A stretch of 64,000 nt of DNA from Pseudomonas luteola NBRC 103146 (GCF_002091675.1 NZ_BDAE01000007.1:124001-188000); one strand, 5' to 3'; counted from the first letter of the stretch, positions 10,994-26,147 are shown. A program made the numbers and translations. The notes: generated by a model from the sequence alone, not told the origin.

Positions 10994-11944
10994 ATGAACC
11001 CGAACTATCTCGATTTCGAACAGCCGATCGCTGACCTCCAGGCCAAGATTGAAGAGCTTCGCTTGGTTGGTAATGACAATTCGCTGAACATCAGTGACGA
11101 GATTGCCCGGCTGCAGGAAAAGAGCCAGGCACTGACCAAAAGTATTTTCGGTAGTCTGAGCAGCTGGCAAGTGGCTCGTCTGGCGCGTCACCCCTTGCGG
11201 CCCTACACGCTGGACTATATCAGCCATCTTTTCGTTGATTTCGAAGAGCTTCATGGCGACCGTCATTTCGCTGATGATCCAGCCATTGTTGGCGGTATCG
11301 CTCGTCTGGATGATCAACCCGTCATGGTCATTGGTCATCAGAAGGGGCGTGAGGTGCGTGAAAAGGTACGTCGTAATTTTGGTATGCCTCGCCCGGAAGG
11401 TTACCGTAAAGCCTGCCGTCTGATGGAAATGGCCGAGCGTTTCAAGATGCCGATTCTGACGTTTATCGATACTCCCGGTGCTTATCCGGGGATCGATGCC
11501 GAAGAGCGTGGACAAAGTGAGGCGATTGCCTGGAATCTGCGTGTCATGTCGCGTTTGAAAACGCCTATCATCGCAACCGTGATCGGCGAGGGTGGTTCTG
11601 GTGGCGCCCTGGCAATTGGCGTGTGCGACCAGCTGAACATGCTTCAACATTCGACTTACTCTGTGATTTCGCCTGAAGGCTGCGCCTCGATTCTCTGGAA
11701 AACTGCCGAGAAGGCGCCTGATGCGGCTGAAGCCATGGGCATTACTGCGGAGCGTTTAAAGGGGCTGGGTATTGTAGATACCGTTATCGATGAGCCACTG
11801 GGCGGTGCCCATCGTGATCCCGCTGTAATGTCTGCTTCCATTCGTGAAGCTCTGGTAGATCAGCTTGACATGCTCAAGAAATTCTCCAGCGAAGAGTTGT
11901 TGACGCGTCGTTACGAGCGTCTGATGAGCTACGGTATTTCCTGA
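10994..11944 (+). CDS. accA: Acetyl-CoA carboxylase carboxyltransferase alpha subunit
   Basis: With AccD it transfers the carboxyl group from biotin to acetyl-CoA to make malonyl-CoA for fatty acid synthesis. The 316-residue length is normal. An N-terminal coiled helix ([13 protein letters not shown]) precedes the crotonase-like fold with the [10 protein letters not shown] oxyanion region. Its position between dnaE and tilS matches other pseudomonads. Confidence 0.97.
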   Translation: MNPNYLDFEQPIADLQAKIEELRLVGNDNSLNISDEIARLQEKSQALTKSIFGSLSSWQVARLARHPLRPYTLDYISHLFVDFEELHGDRHFADDPAIVGGIARLDDQPVMVIGHQKGREVREKVRRNFGMPRPEGYRKACRLMEMAERFKMPILTFIDTPGAYPGIDAEERGQSEAIAWNLRVMSRLKTPIIATVIGEGGSGGALAIGVCDQLNMLQHSTYSVISPEGCASILWKTAEKAPDAAEAMGITAERLKGLGIVDTVIDEPLGGAHRDPAVMSASIREALVDQLDMLKKFSSEELLTRRYERLMSYGIS

Positions 11945-11954
11945 TCTGTCTCCA

Positions 11955-11982
11955 CGTATGTCCGGCCCATGCCGGACATACG
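11955..11982 (+). terminator. Strong hairpin after accA
   Basis: Perfect 12-base-pair stem (CGTATGTCCGGC and its complement) with a CCAT loop, 10 bases after the accA stop. No T run follows, so it is a terminator-like or mRNA-stabilising structure rather than a textbook intrinsic terminator. Confidence 0.5.
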
Positions 11983-12027
11983 CTTAAGCTGTTTACATGA
12001 ATAGTGTGTATTCATTGATGGGCAGCC

Positions 12028-13365
12028 ATGTCTCTTTCTGATGTCCCGCTTCCCCCTCTGGCTGACAACGTCCTGAAGGTCTTGACGCCCTATCTGCATG
12101 CCAAGCGATGGCATATCGCATTTTCAGGCGGCATGGATTCTTCGGTTCTTCTGCATGTTTTATCGCGGCTGTCCTTCTGCAGGCAGGTGCCGTCGCTACA
12201 TGCCATTCATGTGCACCATGGTCTTCTCAAAGAGGCTGACGAGTGGGTGGAGCATTGTCGGCAGATGTGTGACCTGCTCCAGGTTCCCCTGAGCGTCGAG
12301 CATGTACAAGTGGATCAGAATTCAAGCCTGGAGCGAGCGGCCCGGGACGCACGCTATGCCGCCTTTGCGCGGCACGTTAGAGAGCATGAAGTTCTGCTAG
12401 TGGCTCAGCATCAGGACGATCAGGCGGAGACTTTGCTGCTAAGACTGCTGCGTGGAGCTGGGGTAAAGGGTTTGTCTGCCATGGCGACCTCGCGTGCAAT
12501 GGCTGAGGGACGCCTGGTAAGACCCTTCCTGTCTGTTCCTCGAGCTGAACTGTCACGTTATGCCCTAGCGGAAAAGCTGGAGTGGGTGGAAGATCCTAGT
12601 AACATACAGGTTGTTCAGGATCGTAACTTCCTGCGCCATGAGATTCTCACTCGACTGCGCTTACGATGGCCGCAGGCTTCAGCCAGCGTTGCCCGCAGTG
12701 CAGGGCATATGACCGAGGCGCTGGCTATTCTTGAAGAGTGCGCTGCCATGGACTTGTCTGCCGCACAGACAGCTACTGCATTTCCTTGGTTGCCGCTTCC
12801 AAGTCTCGAACTTGAGATTATCAGGCAGCTGAGCGAGCACCGTCAGCGCAACGCACTTCGCCACTGGTTAGATCGATATAGCCGTATGCCAGATACTGAT
12901 CATTGGGTGGGCTGGGTTGCACTGCGGGATGCCAGTCCCTCGGCCAGTCCCGTCTGGGTACTGGAAGGCGGTGAGATACATCGGGGGGCGGGACGGCTCT
13001 GGTGGTTACCGCATCAGTGGTTGGGCGCCGCCTGTATGCCTTGTCAGTGGCCTGAAAAGGAGTCGGAGGTGGCGTTGGGTGGCAATGGACGAGTGTATAT
13101 CGTTGGTCAGCGGCCTTTGGGATCACTTGAAGTCCGCTATCGTCAGGGAGGAGAAATCATGGCTGTCCCTGGGCGTGGACACAGAGATCTCAAACGGCTC
13201 CTGAATGAGCATCATGTGCCGACGTTCTTGCGCGGCAGATTGCCGCTGCTGTTTTGTAACGGGCAGTTGATAGCCATTGCGAATCTGTCTGGACTCAGTG
13301 GTCCAGCCGATCAGCACTGGCGGTTCGAATGGGTTCCTGCGACGAGCGGCCAGCGTTTGAGCTGA
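12028..13365 (+). CDS. tilS: tRNA(Ile)-lysidine synthase TilS
   Basis: Adds lysine to C34 of the CAU-anticodon tRNA-Ile, changing it to read AUA. The 445-residue protein carries the N-type ATP pyrophosphatase P-loop SGGMDSS near residue 34, then the family's HHGL and QDDQAETLLLRLLRG motifs, and a C-terminal substrate-binding domain. Length and location between accA and pyrG are normal for Pseudomonas. Confidence 0.95.
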   Translation: MSLSDVPLPPLADNVLKVLTPYLHAKRWHIAFSGGMDSSVLLHVLSRLSFCRQVPSLHAIHVHHGLLKEADEWVEHCRQMCDLLQVPLSVEHVQVDQNSSLERAARDARYAAFARHVREHEVLLVAQHQDDQAETLLLRLLRGAGVKGLSAMATSRAMAEGRLVRPFLSVPRAELSRYALAEKLEWVEDPSNIQVVQDRNFLRHEILTRLRLRWPQASASVARSAGHMTEALAILEECAAMDLSAAQTATAFPWLPLPSLELEIIRQLSEHRQRNALRHWLDRYSRMPDTDHWVGWVALRDASPSASPVWVLEGGEIHRGAGRLWWLPHQWLGAACMPCQWPEKESEVALGGNGRVYIVGQRPLGSLEVRYRQGGEIMAVPGRGHRDLKRLLNEHHVPTFLRGRLPLLFCNGQLIAIANLSGLSGPADQHWRFEWVPATSGQRLS

Positions 13366-13409
13366 AAGGCACTTTGTTGTAGACTACGCTCCCGTCTTGT
13401 ACCGCACTT

Positions 13410-17379
<3,970 letters not shown>

Positions 17380-17388
17380 GTTCACAGT

Positions 17389-17406
17389 GAGCGGCGCAGG
17401 CCGCTC
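17389..17406 (+). terminator. Hairpin after eno
   Basis: Stem GAGCGGC/GCCGCTC with a GCAG loop, ten bases after the eno stop and without a T run. The stem sequence is identical to the hairpin after dnaE. Confidence 0.4.
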
Positions 17407-17428
17407 CGCTGTTGCGAAATGATGTGTT

Positions 17429-17491
17429 AAAAGAGCAGGATTGAAGTGTCGCTTATCGATATAGGCATCATTTCCTTCCTGCTCTTGTTTT
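17429..17491 (+). terminator. Long-loop terminator candidate between eno and ftsB
   Basis: Ten-base-pair arms AAGAGCAGGA (17431-17440) and TCCTGCTCTT (17477-17486) enclose a 36-base loop and are followed by GTTTT. The arms pair perfectly and the T-rich tail fits an intrinsic terminator, but the loop is unusually long. It could end eno transcription before ftsB. Confidence 0.5.
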
Positions 17492-17542
17492 AAGTATGTT
17501 CTCATTAGCTCACTTAACTTGTTGCTTTGAACCGTAAAGCCA

Positions 17543-17821
17543 ATGCGTAGCCCTTACTGGTTGTTTCCTGTCCTGATCATTGCGTTAGCCGGCTTGCAGT
17601 ATCGCCTGTGGGTAGGTGATGGCAGTTTGGCGCAGGTAAAAGAGCTGCGTGAGCAGATTTCCAGTCAGGATGAGGAAAATAAGCAGCTGCTTGAACGCAA
17701 CCGGATCCTCGAGGCGGAAGTTGCCGAGTTGAAAAAGGGCATGGAGACGGTTGAAGAGCGGGCTCGCCATGAGCTCGGTATGGTTAGAGAGGGTGAGACC
17801 CTTTACCTGCAGTCCAAATGA
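17543..17821 (+). CDS. ftsB: Cell division protein FtsB
   Basis: Small bitopic divisome protein that pairs with FtsL and FtsQ. The 92-residue product has a single N-terminal membrane helix (about residues 5-20) and a periplasmic coiled coil (about 28-75) rich in Leu, Glu and Lys. The stop overlaps the ispD start by four bases (ATGA), the standard ftsB-ispD arrangement. Confidence 0.94.
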   Translation: MRSPYWLFPVLIIALAGLQYRLWVGDGSLAQVKELREQISSQDEENKQLLERNRILEAEVAELKKGMETVEERARHELGMVREGETLYLQSK

Positions 17822-18549
17822 TAAACACCTCATTACCTCTTTTCTGGGCCGTTATTCCGGCAGCGGGTATCGGTTCGCGCATGCGAGCGGATCGCCCCAA
17901 GCAATATCTGGATCTGGCGGGCCGAACGGTCATTGAGCACACGCTTTCTGCGTTATTGGATCATGCTTCCCTGCAGGGCATAGTCGTTAGCCTGGCGGTT
18001 GATGACAGATGGTGGCCTGGTCTTGTCTGCGCTACGGATAATCGGATTACCCGGGCTACTGGTGGGAAGGAACGTGCCGACTCTGTACTGAACGGCCTTA
18101 TGCGGCTGGAAGCCTGCGGCGCATCTGATCTTGACTGGGTATTGGTACATGATGCAGCAAGACCTAATCTGGCTCAGAGCGACATTGATCGGCTATTGCA
18201 GGAGCTGGCTGATGATGAGGTTGGGGGATTACTGGCTATTCCAGTCAAGGATACGTTAAAGCGTGTCGACCCTTATGGCCGGGTTGAGGTGACAGTAGAT
18301 CGTAGTGTCATCTGGCAGGCCTATACACCCCAGATGTTTCGATTGGGCCATCTGAGACAAGCGCTCAGTGATGCATTGGCTGCTGGCGTCATGATCACGG
18401 ACGAAGCCTCCGCTATGGAGTGGGCGGGCTATAGACCCCGCGTGATAGAAGGGCGAAGTGATAACATCAAGATTACGCGGCCCGAGGATCTGGTCTGGCT
18501 GACGCAACTTTGGCATGAGCGCCGGCACGAACCGACGCCCACGACCTGA
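17818..18549 (+). CDS. ispD: IspD, 2-C-methyl-D-erythritol 4-phosphate cytidylyltransferase
   Basis: Third step of the MEP isoprenoid pathway. The 243-residue nucleotidyltransferase has the CTP-binding PAAGIGSRM and PKQYL motifs at its N terminus and the VHDAARP motif in the middle. Translationally coupled to ftsB. Its pathway partner ispF lies 4.6 kb downstream rather than adjacent, separated here by the release-factor-like gene and the formaldehyde genes, as in other Pseudomonas. Confidence 0.96.
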   Translation: MINTSLPLFWAVIPAAGIGSRMRADRPKQYLDLAGRTVIEHTLSALLDHASLQGIVVSLAVDDRWWPGLVCATDNRITRATGGKERADSVLNGLMRLEACGASDLDWVLVHDAARPNLAQSDIDRLLQELADDEVGGLLAIPVKDTLKRVDPYGRVEVTVDRSVIWQAYTPQMFRLGHLRQALSDALAAGVMITDEASAMEWAGYRPRVIEGRSDNIKITRPEDLVWLTQLWHERRHEPTPTT

Positions 18550-18553
18550 CCCT

Positions 18554-19720
18554 TTAGAAGCGATACACTGCCGCTGCCCCCGTCTTGGACGGCATACGTT
18601 CACGGGGTACGACGACCACATCGCCGCCATGTTCCATGACGTAGGTGATCAGCTCATCCAGCACATCGGCTGTTTCAGCTCCAGCGGGTTTGGAGGGATG
18701 CAGCTCGCCACTTTCCCGATCAAGCAGCCCGGGTATCTGGCGATCAGCCTCTACCAGCAGCATGGCTACACGGCTTTCAGCAGTGGCTTTTCCAATTTCT
18801 TCCAGTTGATCGGAGGCCAAGCCTTGGCCACGAGATTCGCCGTATTGGTCAAGAATGCCATTCAGGCGCTTCAAGTACATAGGCTCCATGAGCTTCCAGC
18901 TTTCCTGGCGCAGCATTTCTGTATCCAAGGCACCCTGGCCGATAGAAATACCTTTTTCCAAAAGCTGCTGGTTGTGACTGACATGACGGAAAACGGTCTG
19001 ATTTTCCGGGAGCGCAGCCAAAATAAGGGGCAGTCCAGAGGGTTTGGAGTGGTGTTCAGTAATGGCTCGGTCGACAGCTCTAAAAAAGCGCTCACAGTCG
19101 ATATCGATCTGCTCTTGCTTACCACTTCCACCAGAGCCGTGAATCATGGGGTCGCCACGCTCGCTCGCTCCACCAAAGCCGTTGGTGTTACCAATCTGAT
19201 CCTTGGGCGTTAGTTCTGAACCTAATGCCTCATCTTGATTGCGGGGTACTTCAGGCGCCAGCTCAACTTCATCCAATACGTCCCGGTTGCCTTCAAAGAG
19301 GCGTACCTGATTACGAGACAAGCACAGAATCTGGTAACGATCTGCTGACTGAGCAATACGAAGAATGGGCTTCAAATAATGCTGAGAATTGACGAGGGCC
19401 ACTTCGGGCACCTTGCGCTGCAGCGGATAAACCATGAAATAGTCTTTTCCACCAAAGACGGCGACACCATCACGGGTGTGATTCCAGAAGTCGCGGTTAT
19501 CAACCAATTCATCGAATGGCTTGAGTAGCGTATCGCTGGGAGCGTCGGGGAATTGCTGTTCCAGAGAGGCTCTCAGGTCGCGGACCAGATTCTTGAAGCG
19601 GATCGGGTCCTGTGTGCGCTCTGGAAAGCTTCGATGGGTAGGCATGTAAATCGATAGGCATGGCGGCTCATGCTTTTCCATTAGTTCAGCCAATGTTGCT
19701 TTGGTGATGGGTCCGTACAT
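18554..19720 (-). CDS. baeRF3-type bacterial release-factor-like protein
   Basis: A 388-residue cytoplasmic protein that I assign to the bacterial archaeo-eukaryotic release factor (baeRF) group, subtype 3. What is visible: an N-terminal alpha-beta domain opening with a CLSIYMPTHR strand-turn, a middle domain with a flexible glycine-rich loop (about residues 178-204, including GSGGSGKQ) before a CERFFRAVDRAI helix, and a C-terminal domain ending AAAVYRF. In true archaeal and eukaryotic aRF1/eRF1 that loop carries GGQ, which is not present here. A role in ribosome rescue or stress is proposed for the group but not established. A GAGGAAG ribosome-binding site precedes the ATG. It converges on ispD with four bases between them. 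Confidence 0.7.
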   Translation of the reverse strand: MYGPITKATLAELMEKHEPPCLSIYMPTHRSFPERTQDPIRFKNLVRDLRASLEQQFPDAPSDTLLKPFDELVDNRDFWNHTRDGVAVFGGKDYFMVYPLQRKVPEVALVNSQHYLKPILRIAQSADRYQILCLSRNQVRLFEGNRDVLDEVELAPEVPRNQDEALGSELTPKDQIGNTNGFGGASERGDPMIHGSGGSGKQEQIDIDCERFFRAVDRAITEHHSKPSGLPLILAALPENQTVFRHVSHNQQLLEKGISIGQGALDTEMLRQESWKLMEPMYLKRLNGILDQYGESRGQGLASDQLEEIGKATAESRVAMLLVEADRQIPGLLDRESGELHPSKPAGAETADVLDELITYVMEHGGDVVVVPRERMPSKTGAAAVYRF

Positions 19721-19775
19721 GGCGGCTTCCTCGCTATGGTTATGGAGGGTTCGTCAACTACGAATGAGCGTGGCA

Positions 19776-19791
19776 CCTGGTATAGACCAGG
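19776..19791. repeat. Small inverted repeat upstream of the baeRF3 gene
   Basis: CCTGGT-ATAG-ACCAGG, in the 298-base gap between the baeRF3 gene and the LysR gene. It lies about 56 bases upstream of the baeRF3 start and could be an operator or leader hairpin. The rest of the gap shows no gene. Confidence 0.3.
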
Positions 19792-20018
19792 CAGAGCCGG
19801 CTCCTCGCTGAATCCGGCAAGGCAGAACGTGTCCGCTTTCGGTTTCACATCGCTTTGAAAGTATCGATGCAGAATGCTCAAGAATGCGGTGCCGTTCTGA
19901 CCTCTGGGATTCGACTGTTTGGAGCATGACCCTTTCATGTTCCATATAGGTACGACGAGCCCGGCAACGGCGGGTTCCAACCGTTGGACGTATGGCGTCT
20001 CTGCTGGCAACTCTCGCG

Positions 20019-20903
20019 TCAGCTCTGAAGATAGGTGACCAGATTGCTTTTGAGGTAGTCCACCAGTTGCCTGACCTTCGGGGACAAGTGGCGCCGCTGT
20101 GGATACAGCGCCCATACGCCTGTGTTGGGCGGTTGCCGGTTTTCCAGCAGGGAGACCAGCTCCCCTCGTGTCAGGTGAGGAGCCACGTAGTAATCCGGCA
20201 GCTGGCACAGACCAAATCCTCTGAGTGCCGCATCCAGAACGGCCTGGCCGCTGTTGCAGCGCCAGTTTCCTGCAACCTTGATGGGGATTTCCCGTCCATC
20301 TTCCTGAAAGGTCCAAACATCGCTATTACCGATCAGACAGTTATGCCGTGCCAGTTCTGACAGGGCATGGGGAGCGCCGAAGCGCTCGAGATAGCGTGGC
20401 GCAGCGCAAAGGTACATGATGCGAGGCGCAAGCTTGGTTGCTATGAGTTGAGAATCGTTTAGCCGGCCCAGGCGGATTGCCAGATCGAAACCTTCCTGCA
20501 CCAGGTCCAGCGTGCGGTTGGAAAGCTCTATTTCCAGACGTAATTGCGGGTGCAGTGCCATGAAGCTGTTCACTAAGGGGATGATAAAACGCTCCCCGTA
20601 GGTCACTGCACATGTCATGCGTAGCAATCCCTTGGGCTCGCTGGACAGATCACTGACGGCCCGAAGTGCTTCCTCGCGGGCGTCCTGCAGGCGTTGGCAA
20701 TGCTGAAGAAAGGTCTGTCCGGCCTCGGTCAGCACGACACTGCGCGTGCTCCGATAGAACAGGCGTGTCTGTAGACGTTCTTCCAGTCGGGCGATTTGTC
20801 GGCTGACATGGGATGAGGAAACACCAAGCCGTTCGGCGGCCAAGCTGAAATGACCTGCTTCAGCAACCGCAACGAACTCATCCAAGCCTTCCCAGGCGCT
20901 CAT
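20019..20903 (-). CDS. gfnR: LysR-family regulator, GfnR-like
   Basis: A 294-residue LysR-type regulator: N-terminal winged helix-turn-helix (FSLAAERLGVSSSHVSRQIARLEERL region, about residues 18-45) and a C-terminal effector domain. It is divergent from adhC-fghA. In P. aeruginosa the divergent LysR gene at this locus, gfnR, activates the glutathione-dependent formaldehyde genes, and the same role is inferred here. The start at 20903 gives the canonical length; an in-frame start at 20960 would add 19 residues without the family pattern. Confidence 0.8.
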   Translation of the reverse strand: MSAWEGLDEFVAVAEAGHFSLAAERLGVSSSHVSRQIARLEERLQTRLFYRSTRSVVLTEAGQTFLQHCQRLQDAREEALRAVSDLSSEPKGLLRMTCAVTYGERFIIPLVNSFMALHPQLRLEIELSNRTLDLVQEGFDLAIRLGRLNDSQLIATKLAPRIMYLCAAPRYLERFGAPHALSELARHNCLIGNSDVWTFQEDGREIPIKVAGNWRCNSGQAVLDAALRGFGLCQLPDYYVAPHLTRGELVSLLENRQPPNTGVWALYPQRRHLSPKVRQLVDYLKSNLVTYLQS

Positions 20904-22120
<1,217 letters not shown>

Positions 22121-22180
22121 TCATGCATGGGTCCGGCGTCTTGCAAAGTCGGGCCTGTCTCTGCCCATAAGGAGCTATCC

Positions 22181-23032
22181 ATGAGCAATACGCTGGAATT
22201 GGTCTCATGCCAGAAGTCTTTTGGCGGCTGGCACAAGCGCTACAAGCATCGGTCGACGGTTCTGGGCTGTGAGATGACTTTTGCTGTCTATCTGCCTCCT
22301 CAAGCCGAGCAGAAAACACAGCTGCCAGCTCTGTACTGGTTGTCAGGATTGACCTGCACCGATGAGAACTTCATGCAGAAGGCTGGCGCGCATCGAGTAG
22401 CTGCTGAGTTAGGACTGGTACTCGTAGCACCGGATACCAGCCCTCGTGGTCCGGACGTGCCCGATGATGCTGAAGGTGCCTGGGACTTTGGACTAGGAGC
22501 AGGCTTTTATCTAAATGCCACTCGCGAGCCCTGGGCCAAACACTATCGGATGCATGATTACGTTGTGAGGGAGCTGCCTGCTGTCATCGAGGCAAACTTC
22601 CCGGTGTCGGAGAAGCGTGGCGTAAGCGGCCACTCGATGGGAGGCCATGGTGCTTTGGTCTGCGCCTTGCGTAATCCCGGTTTCTATCGTTCGGTTTCGG
22701 CTTTTTCACCTATCGTAAATCCGATGAATTGTCCTTGGGGACAAAAGGCGTTTTCCAATTATCTGGGGGAAGACCGTTCCACCTGGGCTGAGTGGGATGC
22801 CTGTGCACTGATGGAAAAAGCGCAGGAACGACTACCTGTTCTTGTGGATCAAGGGGAGCAGGACAGCTTTCTTTCCGAGCAGCTCAAACCAGAGGCATTG
22901 GAGCAGGTAGCTACCCGTGTCGGTCATCCCTTGACCCTGCGTCTGCAGCCTGGTTATGACCATAGTTACTATTTCGTTGCCACCTTTATCGAGGATCATT
23001 TGCGTCATCATGCCCGCGCGCTGATCGATTGA
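22181..23032 (+). CDS. fghA: S-formylglutathione hydrolase
   Basis: Hydrolyses S-formylglutathione to formate and glutathione, completing the detoxification begun by AdhC. The 283-residue alpha/beta hydrolase shows the [11 protein letters not shown] opening, the nucleophile motif GHSMGGHGA, and the YDHSYYF segment with the catalytic His. The start at 22181 follows an AGGAG ribosome-binding site; an in-frame start at 22127 would add 18 unrelated residues. Confidence 0.94.
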   Translation: MSNTLELVSCQKSFGGWHKRYKHRSTVLGCEMTFAVYLPPQAEQKTQLPALYWLSGLTCTDENFMQKAGAHRVAAELGLVLVAPDTSPRGPDVPDDAEGAWDFGLGAGFYLNATREPWAKHYRMHDYVVRELPAVIEANFPVSEKRGVSGHSMGGHGALVCALRNPGFYRSVSAFSPIVNPMNCPWGQKAFSNYLGEDRSTWAEWDACALMEKAQERLPVLVDQGEQDSFLSEQLKPEALEQVATRVGHPLTLRLQPGYDHSYYFVATFIEDHLRHHARALID

Positions 23033-23086
23033 TCGAACTTGCGTGTTCGGTAACGGCGACGTTTACGGATTACCCCGGTAGAATTG

Positions 23087-23112
23087 ACGCCCTGATCCTT
23101 CAGGGCGTTTTT
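23087..23112 (+). terminator. Intrinsic terminator after fghA, abutting ispF
   Basis: Perfect nine-base-pair stem ACGCCCTGA/TCAGGGCGT, loop TCCT, then five T. It ends only four bases before the ispF ATG. The only purine-rich sequence close to the ispF start (AGGG) lies inside the second arm. Confidence 0.8.
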
Positions 23113-23116
23113 ATTT

Positions 23117-23590
23117 ATGCGAATTGGCCACGGCTATGATGTCCATCGTTTCGGTGAAGGTAACTTCATCACGCTGGGCGGTGTACAGATTCCCCACACT
23201 TCTGGACTGGTTGCTCACTCGGATGGCGACGTCGTTCTGCATGCCTTGGCAGATGCCCTGCTGGGAGCGGTTGCACTGGGCGATATCGGTAAGCACTTCC
23301 CAGATACCGATCCGCAGTTCAAGGGTGCCGATAGCCGAGCATTGCTACGTCATGTGTTGGGTCTGGTCCAGCAAAAGGGCTTCAAGGTTGGTAACGTCGA
23401 CGCCACGATTATCGCTCAGGCTCCCAAGATGGCCCCTCACATCGATGCCATGCGTCGTGTGATTGCAGAAGATCTGCAGGTTGAGCTTGATCAGGTCAAT
23501 GTAAAGGCAACCACCACAGAACGCTTGGGATTTGTCGGGCGTGAGGAAGGCATTGCCGTGCATGCAGTAGCGTTGTTGCTTCCGGTATGA
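23117..23590 (+). CDS. ispF: IspF, 2-C-methyl-D-erythritol 2,4-cyclodiphosphate synthase
   Basis: Fifth step of the MEP isoprenoid pathway. The 157-residue protein has the zinc-binding GHGYDVHRF motif at its start, the [12 protein letters not shown] loop, and the [10 protein letters not shown]-terminal motif. No free Shine-Dalgarno sequence is visible because the preceding bases form the terminator hairpin. The stop overlaps the truD start by four bases. Confidence 0.96.
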   Translation: MRIGHGYDVHRFGEGNFITLGGVQIPHTSGLVAHSDGDVVLHALADALLGAVALGDIGKHFPDTDPQFKGADSRALLRHVLGLVQQKGFKVGNVDATIIAQAPKMAPHIDAMRRVIAEDLQVELDQVNVKATTTERLGFVGREEGIAVHAVALLLPV

Positions 23591-24645
23591 CTGAAATCGA
23601 ACTGCTAGGCCCGACGGCTCATGGACCGGCCTGTGGTACCGCTGTATTGAAGGCGACTGCCGAAGACTTTCAGGTGAACGAGGTGCTCGACATTCCCTTG
23701 GAAGGCGAGGGTGAACATCTCTGGCTCTGGGTCGAGAAGCGAGGCCTCAACACAGAGGAGGCTGCACGTCGTTTGGCGCGCGCGGCTGGTGTTCCGCTAC
23801 GGGCCATCAGTTATGCAGGGCTCAAGGATCGACAGGCGCTTACGCGTCAATGGTTCAGCCTGCATCTTCCAGGAAAGACCGACCCTGAGCTCAGCGCTGC
23901 TGAAGGCGATGCCCTGTGCATCCTGAAGCGGGCCAGGCACCGCCGTAAGCTTCAGCGCGGCGCTCACGCAGCCAATGGATTCACGCTCAGGCTGACCGAG
24001 CTGGCGGCTGACAGGGATAAGCTGGAGGAGCGGCTGAGCAAGATAGCCGCTGAAGGTGTACCGAACTACTTCGGACTGCAACGCTTCGGGTACGAGGGTG
24101 GCAACCTGGACGAGGCGCGGCATTTCGCACAGCAGGGCACGCTGCCCGAACAGCGTAATCGCCGTTCCCGCATACTGTCCGCAGCGCGTAGCTACCTGTT
24201 CAATCAGGTATTGGCGCAACGTGTTGCCGCCGGAAGCTGGAATGTGGCCAGGGTTGGCGATCTGTTGGCCTTCACTGACAGCCGCAGCTTTTTCCCTGCG
24301 GGGGAGGCAGAGTGCTCCGACCCCCGGCTGGCGGCCCTTGACCTTCACCCTACCGGCCCGCTCTGGGGAGAAGGTGACTCACCTGCCGGTGGCGCAGTCC
24401 AACAGGAAGAACAGGGTGTAGCCGCCGATGCGGCCGGATTGCCCGCCTGGCTTGCTGATGCGGGGCTTCGGCATGAACGGCGCATTCTTCGCCTCCCTAT
24501 TAACGGTTTGTCATGGCATTATCCCGAGCCTGACATTCTGCAACTTGATTTCGTCTTGCCGGCTGGCTGCTTTGCTACCGTTGTAGTGCGTGAGCTCGTC
24601 TCGCTGGCCACGGCAGGACAGACGGATACTCCATGCGACTTTTGA
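23587..24645 (+). CDS. truD: TruD, tRNA pseudouridine(13) synthase
   Basis: Isomerises U13 of tRNA-Glu to pseudouridine. The 352-residue protein has the catalytic Asp in the [10 protein letters not shown] motif (about residue 80) and the family insertion around NYFGLQRFG. Overlaps ispF by four bases and surE by 13 bases, so ispF-truD-surE-pcm is a tightly packed operon. Confidence 0.95.
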   Translation: MTEIELLGPTAHGPACGTAVLKATAEDFQVNEVLDIPLEGEGEHLWLWVEKRGLNTEEAARRLARAAGVPLRAISYAGLKDRQALTRQWFSLHLPGKTDPELSAAEGDALCILKRARHRRKLQRGAHAANGFTLRLTELAADRDKLEERLSKIAAEGVPNYFGLQRFGYEGGNLDEARHFAQQGTLPEQRNRRSRILSAARSYLFNQVLAQRVAAGSWNVARVGDLLAFTDSRSFFPAGEAECSDPRLAALDLHPTGPLWGEGDSPAGGAVQQEEQGVAADAAGLPAWLADAGLRHERRILRLPINGLSWHYPEPDILQLDFVLPAGCFATVVVRELVSLATAGQTDTPCDF

Positions 24646-25382
24646 TTGCCAACGATGACGGCGTTCTTTCACCCGGCATTGCTGCCTTGCATGCGGCGCT
24701 GGACGACTATGCCGAGTGCACCGTGGTAGCGCCATTGACGGATATGAGTGGAATCAGCAGCGCCTTGACGCTGGATCGTCCCTTGCATCCACAACGGTTG
24801 CCTAATGGTTATATCGGTATAAACGGTACGCCTACCGATTGTGTGCATCTGGGCATCAACGGTCTGCTGGAGCATACGCCCGACATGGTCGTATCAGGTA
24901 TCAACCTGGGCGCCAACCTGGGCGATGACGTTCTATACTCGGGAACGGTGGCAGCGGCACTGGAAGGTCGCTTTCTTGATCGTCCGGCTTTTGCCTTCTC
25001 GCTCTTGTCACGGCTTCCGGATAATCTTCCGGCGGCCGCGCAAATCGCCCGGCAGCTGGTCGAGGCCCATACGCAGTTTGATCTACCGCCGCGTACGGTG
25101 CTGAATGTCAACATACCCAACCTGCCGCTTGAACATATTAAAGGGGTGCGGCTGACCCGGTTGGGCCATCGTGCACGTGCCAAGCCTCCGGTCAGGGACG
25201 TTAATCCCAGGGGTAAGGAAGGGTACTGGATCGCAGTCGCGGGTGATGCTGAAGACAGCGGCCCGGACACGGATTTTCATGCGGTGATGCAAGGTTACGT
25301 ATCGATTACGCCGCTACAGTTGGATCGGACCTTCCATGAAGGGTTTGCCGGACTGGCTGTTCTAGAGGAGATGTTTCGATGA
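24633..25382 (+). CDS. surE: SurE, 5'/3'-nucleotidase
   Basis: Stationary-phase survival nucleotidase. The 249-residue protein starts with the metal-binding IANDDG motif and contains [22 protein letters not shown], split here across the active site. The start overlaps the truD end by 13 bases and the stop overlaps the pcm start (ATGA). It is grouped with pcm, nlpD and rpoS, the conserved stationary-phase cluster. Confidence 0.96.
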   Translation: MRLLIANDDGVLSPGIAALHAALDDYAECTVVAPLTDMSGISSALTLDRPLHPQRLPNGYIGINGTPTDCVHLGINGLLEHTPDMVVSGINLGANLGDDVLYSGTVAAALEGRFLDRPAFAFSLLSRLPDNLPAAAQIARQLVEAHTQFDLPPRTVLNVNIPNLPLEHIKGVRLTRLGHRARAKPPVRDVNPRGKEGYWIAVAGDAEDSGPDTDFHAVMQGYVSITPLQLDRTFHEGFAGLAVLEEMFR

Positions 25383-26056
25383 ATCAGGGGCAAGAGCATA
25401 TGCAGCGTCATGGGATCGGCATGACTTCGCAGCGGACTCGCGAAAGGCTCATTCAAAGGCTTTATGAGGAAGGCCTGTCCAATGCGCAGGTGCTGGAAGT
25501 AATTCGACGCACGCCCCGTCATCTGTTTGTCGACGAAGCCTTGGCGCACCGTGCCTATGAAGATACAGCACTGCCCATTGGTCATAACCAGACCATTTCT
25601 CAACCGTACATGGTGGCTCGCATGACCGAGCTGCTGCTGGCGGCCGGTCCGCTGGACAAGGTCATGGAGATCGGTACGGGATCCGGCTACCAGACTGCAG
25701 TGCTGGCTCAACTGGTTGAACGTGTGTTCTCTGTTGAGCGTATTCAGTCGCTGCAGGACCGAGCCAAAGAGCGCCTGGTCGAACTCAATGTGCGCAACGT
25801 CGTATTTCGTTGGGGAGACGGGTGGGAGGGCTGGCCAGCCCTGGCTCCCTATAACGGCATCATCGTAACAGCGGCGGCTCGTGAAGTGCCTCAAGCCTTA
25901 CTGGATCAGCTGGCACCGGCTGGACGTCTCGTGATTCCGGTAGGCGAGGGCGAAGAGCAGCAATTACTGTTGATCGAACGCCAGGAAGAAGGTTTTTCAC
26001 GTCAAGTGCTCGATTCTGTGCGCTTTGTTCCACTTCTGAATGGACCGTTGGCCTGA
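25379..26056 (+). CDS. pcm: Protein-L-isoaspartate O-methyltransferase
   Basis: Repairs isoaspartyl residues in aged proteins using S-adenosylmethionine. The AdoMet motif [13 protein letters not shown] and the [10 protein letters not shown] motif are clear. The ATG at 25379 overlaps the surE stop and gives 225 residues; family members often begin at the [10 protein letters not shown] segment, which would be 25421 and 211 residues. The coupling overlap favours the longer form but the choice is open. Confidence 0.94.
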   Translation: MNQGQEHMQRHGIGMTSQRTRERLIQRLYEEGLSNAQVLEVIRRTPRHLFVDEALAHRAYEDTALPIGHNQTISQPYMVARMTELLLAAGPLDKVMEIGTGSGYQTAVLAQLVERVFSVERIQSLQDRAKERLVELNVRNVVFRWGDGWEGWPALAPYNGIIVTAAAREVPQALLDQLAPAGRLVIPVGEGEEQQLLLIERQEEGFSRQVLDSVRFVPLLNGPLA

Positions 26057-26147
26057 TCCCTTCGTCAGGGAACGATAGCATTGGCAATGGTCAATACAGC
26101 GGCCAATTCGGCTTGCGTTGACGTACAAGCTTTCTAAGGGGGAAGGA

